Shown here piece after piece: positions 30,898-33,142 of a DNA stretch of 33,142 bases. The notes under the pieces are model-generated. The model did no database searches, was not told the DNA's origin, and was given only the letters and a program-made list of their open reading frames with translations. Origin of the DNA: CAYJDG01 sp964368875 (lineage in GTDB: Bacteria; Pseudomonadota; Alphaproteobacteria; Micavibrionales; Micavibrionaceae); NCBI GenBank assembly GCA_964368875.1, contig CAYJDG010000024.1, forward strand, positions 1 through 33,142, written 5' to 3'. Both the position numbers and the translations under genes were made by a program. Position 1 is the stretch's first letter; every line of letters starts with the position of its first letter.

Positions 30898-31645
30898 AGT
30901 ATAGCACTCCCGGTGCGATCAGGCATAGACCGCTCAAGCTCATCCATGTCCATACGACGCTGTTGAAATTGATGATCAGCGCATCGGAAATTTTATCGAA
31001 ATCGCCAAATCCATATTGGCCTTTCTGTTCGAAATAAACCTGCCGTACCGCTTCGTCGTGAATCAAGGCCCAGCCATCGATCCATGCATGGAAGATCAGT
31101 CCGAAGCCGAACAGGGCGTTGCAAAACCGTTCACCCGGGCTGCGCGCGGCGAGATCGAACCAGGCGCGTATCAGGAAAAATCCGGCGAACAAAGCCTCTG
31201 CACCGGGGCCCATGAAATCTATCAGGCTCATGTGCAGAGTTTGATACGCCGTCGCCAGATGAAAAAGACCTGTGATGACAAGGGCGGCACAAAGCGGGCG
31301 GTTCTCGCGAAAAGTATAAATGCCATAGAGAATTGCACCATCGATGATCAGGTTCAGGGGCAATAATTGGCCGGTAATGGTGTACGCCATGCCGCCGCCA
31401 TGCTGAAAATCAAAGCTCGGTAAGGCGACGTAGCCATAAAACCACGCGGTGACGGTGTGGCCGATTTCATGAAAGAAGGTCACGATCATAGCAACGCCTG
31501 CGCCGATCCAGCCAAGCGGAAATCCTTCCGCCCATGACCAGCCGTAGCTGTTGACCCACGAGATAAACGGCAGGTTCACGATCAGCCCGGCCAGCACTCC
31601 CCAGGCCATCAGTTTGCAGGTATCGGTTAAAGGAGAGTCGCTCAT
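30869..31645 (-). CDS. Integral membrane protein with HExxH (M50-like)
   Basis: From ATG 31645 the protein has 258 aa and about six hydrophobic segments. HEIGHTVTAWFYGY, with His59-Glu60-His63 at the end of a helix, is the zinc motif of membrane-embedded metallopeptidases (M50 site-2 protease type). A second M50 motif is not obvious; candidates are IDFMGPGAEA or AWIDGW. Starts at 31726 are possible but give a poor N-terminus. Substrate unknown. The 3' end overlaps cutA by 29 bases. Confidence 0.8.
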   Translation of the reverse strand: MSDSPLTDTCKLMAWGVLAGLIVNLPFISWVNSYGWSWAEGFPLGWIGAGVAMIVTFFHEIGHTVTAWFYGYVALPSFDFQHGGGMAYTITGQLLPLNLIIDGAILYGIYTFRENRPLCAALVITGLFHLATAYQTLHMSLIDFMGPGAEALFAGFFLIRAWFDLAARSPGERFCNALFGFGLIFHAWIDGWALIHDEAVRQVYFEQKGQYGFGDFDKISDALIINFNSVVWTWMSLSGLCLIAPGVLYFTAQRREFH

Positions 31646-31687
31646 GATGCGCCTGAGTATAAGATAAAATGCCGGGGCAGGGTATCG

Positions 31688-31693
31688 TTGACA
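31688..31693 (+). promoter_or_regulatory. Possible -35 element for the 89-aa orphan
   Basis: A perfect TTGACA lies 57 bases before the ATG at 31751. Candidate -10 boxes 16-17 bases later (CTAAAT/TAAATC) match only 3 of 6, so the promoter is incomplete as seen. Confidence 0.35.
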
Positions 31694-31750
31694 TAAGCAA
31701 GGCACGATGCTAAATCCGGTCATCATCTTTTATATCAAGGGAATGCTCTT

Positions 31751-32020
31751 ATGAACGAAACTGCTTACCGTTATGTTGATCTTCAGGCTCCTCGGGGAGT
31801 GACCTCCATGAGCCTTGCTGATCTTCGCGAACATTTTGGAATTGCGTGTCACAACATGGATTTGAGCTATGGCGAGCAGGGCATCCGTATGACGGATAAA
31901 ACGCATGGTGTTTTCCGCATTGCTGCAACCGAAATCGGCGTCAATCAGTTGAGACAGAATCCAAACGGAGCCCGCGCTGTCGTCGCGCATGACTTCCATT
32001 TTCCGTCGACGCGCCGTTAA
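31751..32020 (+). CDS. Orphan small protein, 89 aa
   Basis: I do not recognise this protein. The ATG at 31751 has AAGGGA about 9 bases upstream. It is soluble, with no signal or membrane helix; the pattern is helical near SLADLREHFGIACHN and beta-like in GIRMTDKTHGVFRIAATEIG. It is a single gene between a divergent membrane protein and rplM and is followed by two hairpins. Function unknown. Confidence 0.65.
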   Translation: MNETAYRYVDLQAPRGVTSMSLADLREHFGIACHNMDLSYGEQGIRMTDKTHGVFRIAATEIGVNQLRQNPNGARAVVAHDFHFPSTRR

Positions 32021-32025
32021 ATCAT

Positions 32026-32050
32026 ATGGTATTATAATACCATTATTTTT
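32026..32050 (+). terminator. AT-rich palindromic hairpin plus T-run
   Basis: ATGGTATTATAATACCAT is a perfect 18-bp palindrome (32026-32043), followed by TATTTTT. It lies 5 bases after the stop of the 89-aa gene. It looks like an AT-rich terminator, or a dimeric operator site. Confidence 0.55.
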
Positions 32051-32065
32051 AAGCTATTGATATAT

Positions 32066-32092
32066 AAGCCCTATTCTTAATGAGTGGGGCTT
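32066..32092 (+). terminator. Second hairpin upstream of rplM
   Basis: AAGCCCTATTC (32066-32076) and GAGTGGGGCTT (32082-32092) form an 11-bp stem with two G-U pairs and a TTAAT loop, followed by TATATCATTT. It lies upstream of the rplM promoter, so it is more likely a terminator or insulator than an rplM leader. Confidence 0.5.
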
Positions 32093-32100
32093 TATATCAT

Positions 32101-32129
32101 TTGACACCCGCACCGCAGTGCTGCATAAC
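32101..32129 (+). promoter_or_regulatory. rplM-rpsI promoter
   Basis: TTGACA (32101-32106, perfect) and CATAAC (32124-32129, 4 of 6) are 17 bases apart. Transcription would begin about 35 bases before the rplM ATG, a short leader for the ribosomal operon. Confidence 0.65.
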
Positions 32130-32170
32130 AACGCAGTTTTTAGAATAACGCTAACCAAAGGAACCCGGCG

Positions 32171-32635
32171 ATGAAAACTTACTCCGCCAAGCCTTCTGAC
32201 ATTCAGAAGAAATGGGTGCTCGTTGATGCGCAGGATCTCGTACTTGGCCGTCTCGCCAGCCAGATCGCTCTGCGTCTCCGTGGCAAACATAAAGCCACAT
32301 TCACTCCGCACATGGACACGGGCGACAACGTCATCGTGATCAATGCTGAGAAAGTCAAACTGACCGGCGGCAACAAAGCTGCCCAGTCGATTTTCTACTG
32401 GCACACCGGTTACCCGGGCGGGATCAAAGGTCTGTCGAAGGGCGCACAGCTCGAAGGCAAATACCCTGAGCGCGTCATCATGAAAGCTGTCGAGCGTATG
32501 CTGCCTGAAGGCAACATGGGCCGTCTGCTGCTGACGAACCTGCGTGTCTACAAAGGCGCAGATCATCCGCACGCTGCACAGAATCCTGAAGTCATCGACA
32601 TCGCGGCACAAAACCGCAAGAACAAGAGGGCTTAA
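32171..32635 (+). CDS. rplM: Ribosomal protein uL13
   Basis: The 154-aa protein has the uL13 family features WVLVDAQDLVLGRLASQIAL, then HMDTGDNVIVINAEKVKLTG, HTGYPGGIK and AVERMLPEGNMGR. The ATG at 32171 follows AAAGGAACCCGGCG. rpsI starts 3 bases after the stop, the universal uL13-uS9 pair. Confidence 0.97.
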   Translation: MKTYSAKPSDIQKKWVLVDAQDLVLGRLASQIALRLRGKHKATFTPHMDTGDNVIVINAEKVKLTGGNKAAQSIFYWHTGYPGGIKGLSKGAQLEGKYPERVIMKAVERMLPEGNMGRLLLTNLRVYKGADHPHAAQNPEVIDIAAQNRKNKRA

Positions 32636-32638
32636 ACC

Positions 32639-33142
32639 ATGGCTCGTACCAAATCTGAAACAGTTACCGATCTGAAAGATCTCGCCGCTGCCGCTCCTGC
32701 GACAGTTGATGCAGCTCCTGAAGCCGACGCACCACGTCAGCCGAAGAAAGATGCACAGGGTCGTGCTTATGCAACCGGTCGTCGTAAAGATGCTGTTGCT
32801 CGTGTCTGGCTCAAGCCAGGCTCCGGTAAAGTGATCGTCAACGATCGCGAACAGGAAGTTTACTTTGGCCGCAAGACGCACCTTCTGGTGCTGAACCAGC
32901 CGTTCCTGATCGTCAACCGCATGAGCCAGTTCGACGTTGTCGCAACTGTCTGTGGCGGTGGTCTCTCCGGTCAAGCCGGTGCGATCCGTCACGGTATCTC
33001 GCGCGCTCTGCAGAATTACGAACCAGAACTGCGTGGCACGCTCAAGGCAGCTGGCATGTTGACCCGCGACAGCCGCGCCGTTGAACGTAAAAAGATCGGC
33101 CTGCACAAAGCCCGTCGTGCGAAACAGTGGGCCAAGCGTTAA
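32639..33142 (+). CDS. rpsI: Ribosomal protein uS9
   Basis: The uS9 core reads GRAYATGRRKDAVARVWLKP, then GGLSGQAGAIRHGISRAL and LTRDSRAVERKKIGLHKARR. The C-terminus ends WAKR, close to the canonical SKR tail that contacts P-site tRNA. An acidic Ala/Asp/Glu-rich N-terminal extension of about 37 residues (through RQPKKDAQ) precedes the core, as in many alphaproteobacteria; the length is 167 aa. The stop is the last codon of the window. Confidence 0.97.
   Translation: MARTKSETVTDLKDLAAAAPATVDAAPEADAPRQPKKDAQGRAYATGRRKDAVARVWLKPGSGKVIVNDREQEVYFGRKTHLLVLNQPFLIVNRMSQFDVVATVCGGGLSGQAGAIRHGISRALQNYEPELRGTLKAAGMLTRDSRAVERKKIGLHKARRAKQWAKR

Noticed and set aside
32054..33106. 350-aa open frame on the minus strand over rplM and rpsI
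   Set aside because: Both sense genes are unmistakable ribosomal proteins; the antisense product has no recognisable pattern.
1..33142. CRISPR arrays, transposases or toxin-antitoxin and defence genes
   Set aside because: No regularly spaced repeats and no recognisable proteins of these classes were seen on either strand; small orphans lack toxin or antitoxin patterns.

Overview
The window looks like chromosomal core DNA of an alphaproteobacterium. The evidence is gene order typical of that class: rpiA-glyA-x-nrdR / riboflavin genes / nusB; a Cbp3-type ubiquinol-cytochrome c chaperone followed by DUF177 (YceD), rpmF, plsX, fabH, ihfA and a MerR-type gene with tRNA-Pro nearby; and rplM-rpsI. 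The many lineage-specific small proteins among housekeeping genes, a solitary FliL-like protein and a one-helix, cysteine-rich exported protein would fit a Micavibrio-like lineage, but that placement is a guess. A run of exactly 100 N inside cysK marks a scaffolded draft or metagenome assembly.

Layout. 1-1620: a possible divergent gene start at the left edge, a small orphan and a glutaryl-CoA dehydrogenase (minus). 1755-5345: a small membrane peptide, a short conserved protein whose start lies in a perfect 22-bp palindrome, rpiA, glyA, an orphan locked between glyA and nrdR, and nrdR. 5346-8316 (minus): FMN riboswitch-ribH-ribA-ribD-ribE. 8399-12502: nusB, a FliL-family gene with a terminator, an orphan (minus) and a K+-independent proton-pumping pyrophosphatase with a terminator. 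12540-17310: cysK (broken by the assembly gap), cysE, a TrmA/RlmD-type RNA methyltransferase, bamE (minus), a Zur-like Fur-family regulator, the Cbp3 chaperone and yceD. 17307-22562: an antisense orphan, rpmF, plsX, fabH, an orphan, ihfA, a MerR-type gene and an antisense orphan. 22633-25816: a methyltransferase-like protein, tRNA-Pro(GGG) and a HAF-repeat autotransporter (minus). 25927-30519: dctA, a pilin-like exported protein, DUF1800 and a Tat-exported DUF1501 protein. 30562-33142: cutA, a membrane HExxH protein (minus), a small orphan, rplM and rpsI.

How the genes work together. Several blocks are pathway modules: cysK-cysE make cysteine from serine; ribH-ribA-ribD-ribE make riboflavin under FMN control, with no ribB here; plsX-fabH start phospholipid and fatty-acid synthesis; rpiA-glyA link pentose phosphate and one-carbon metabolism. 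The genome is very compact: six convergent protein-gene pairs end with touching or overlapping stop codons.

I see no CRISPR array, transposase, integrase or recognisable defence system. The least explained parts are the exported pilin-like/DUF1800/DUF1501 set, the orphan fixed between glyA and nrdR, the palindrome that puts an AUG in a hairpin loop, and the apparent replacement of the usual riboflavin block by a riboswitch-controlled operon on the opposite strand.
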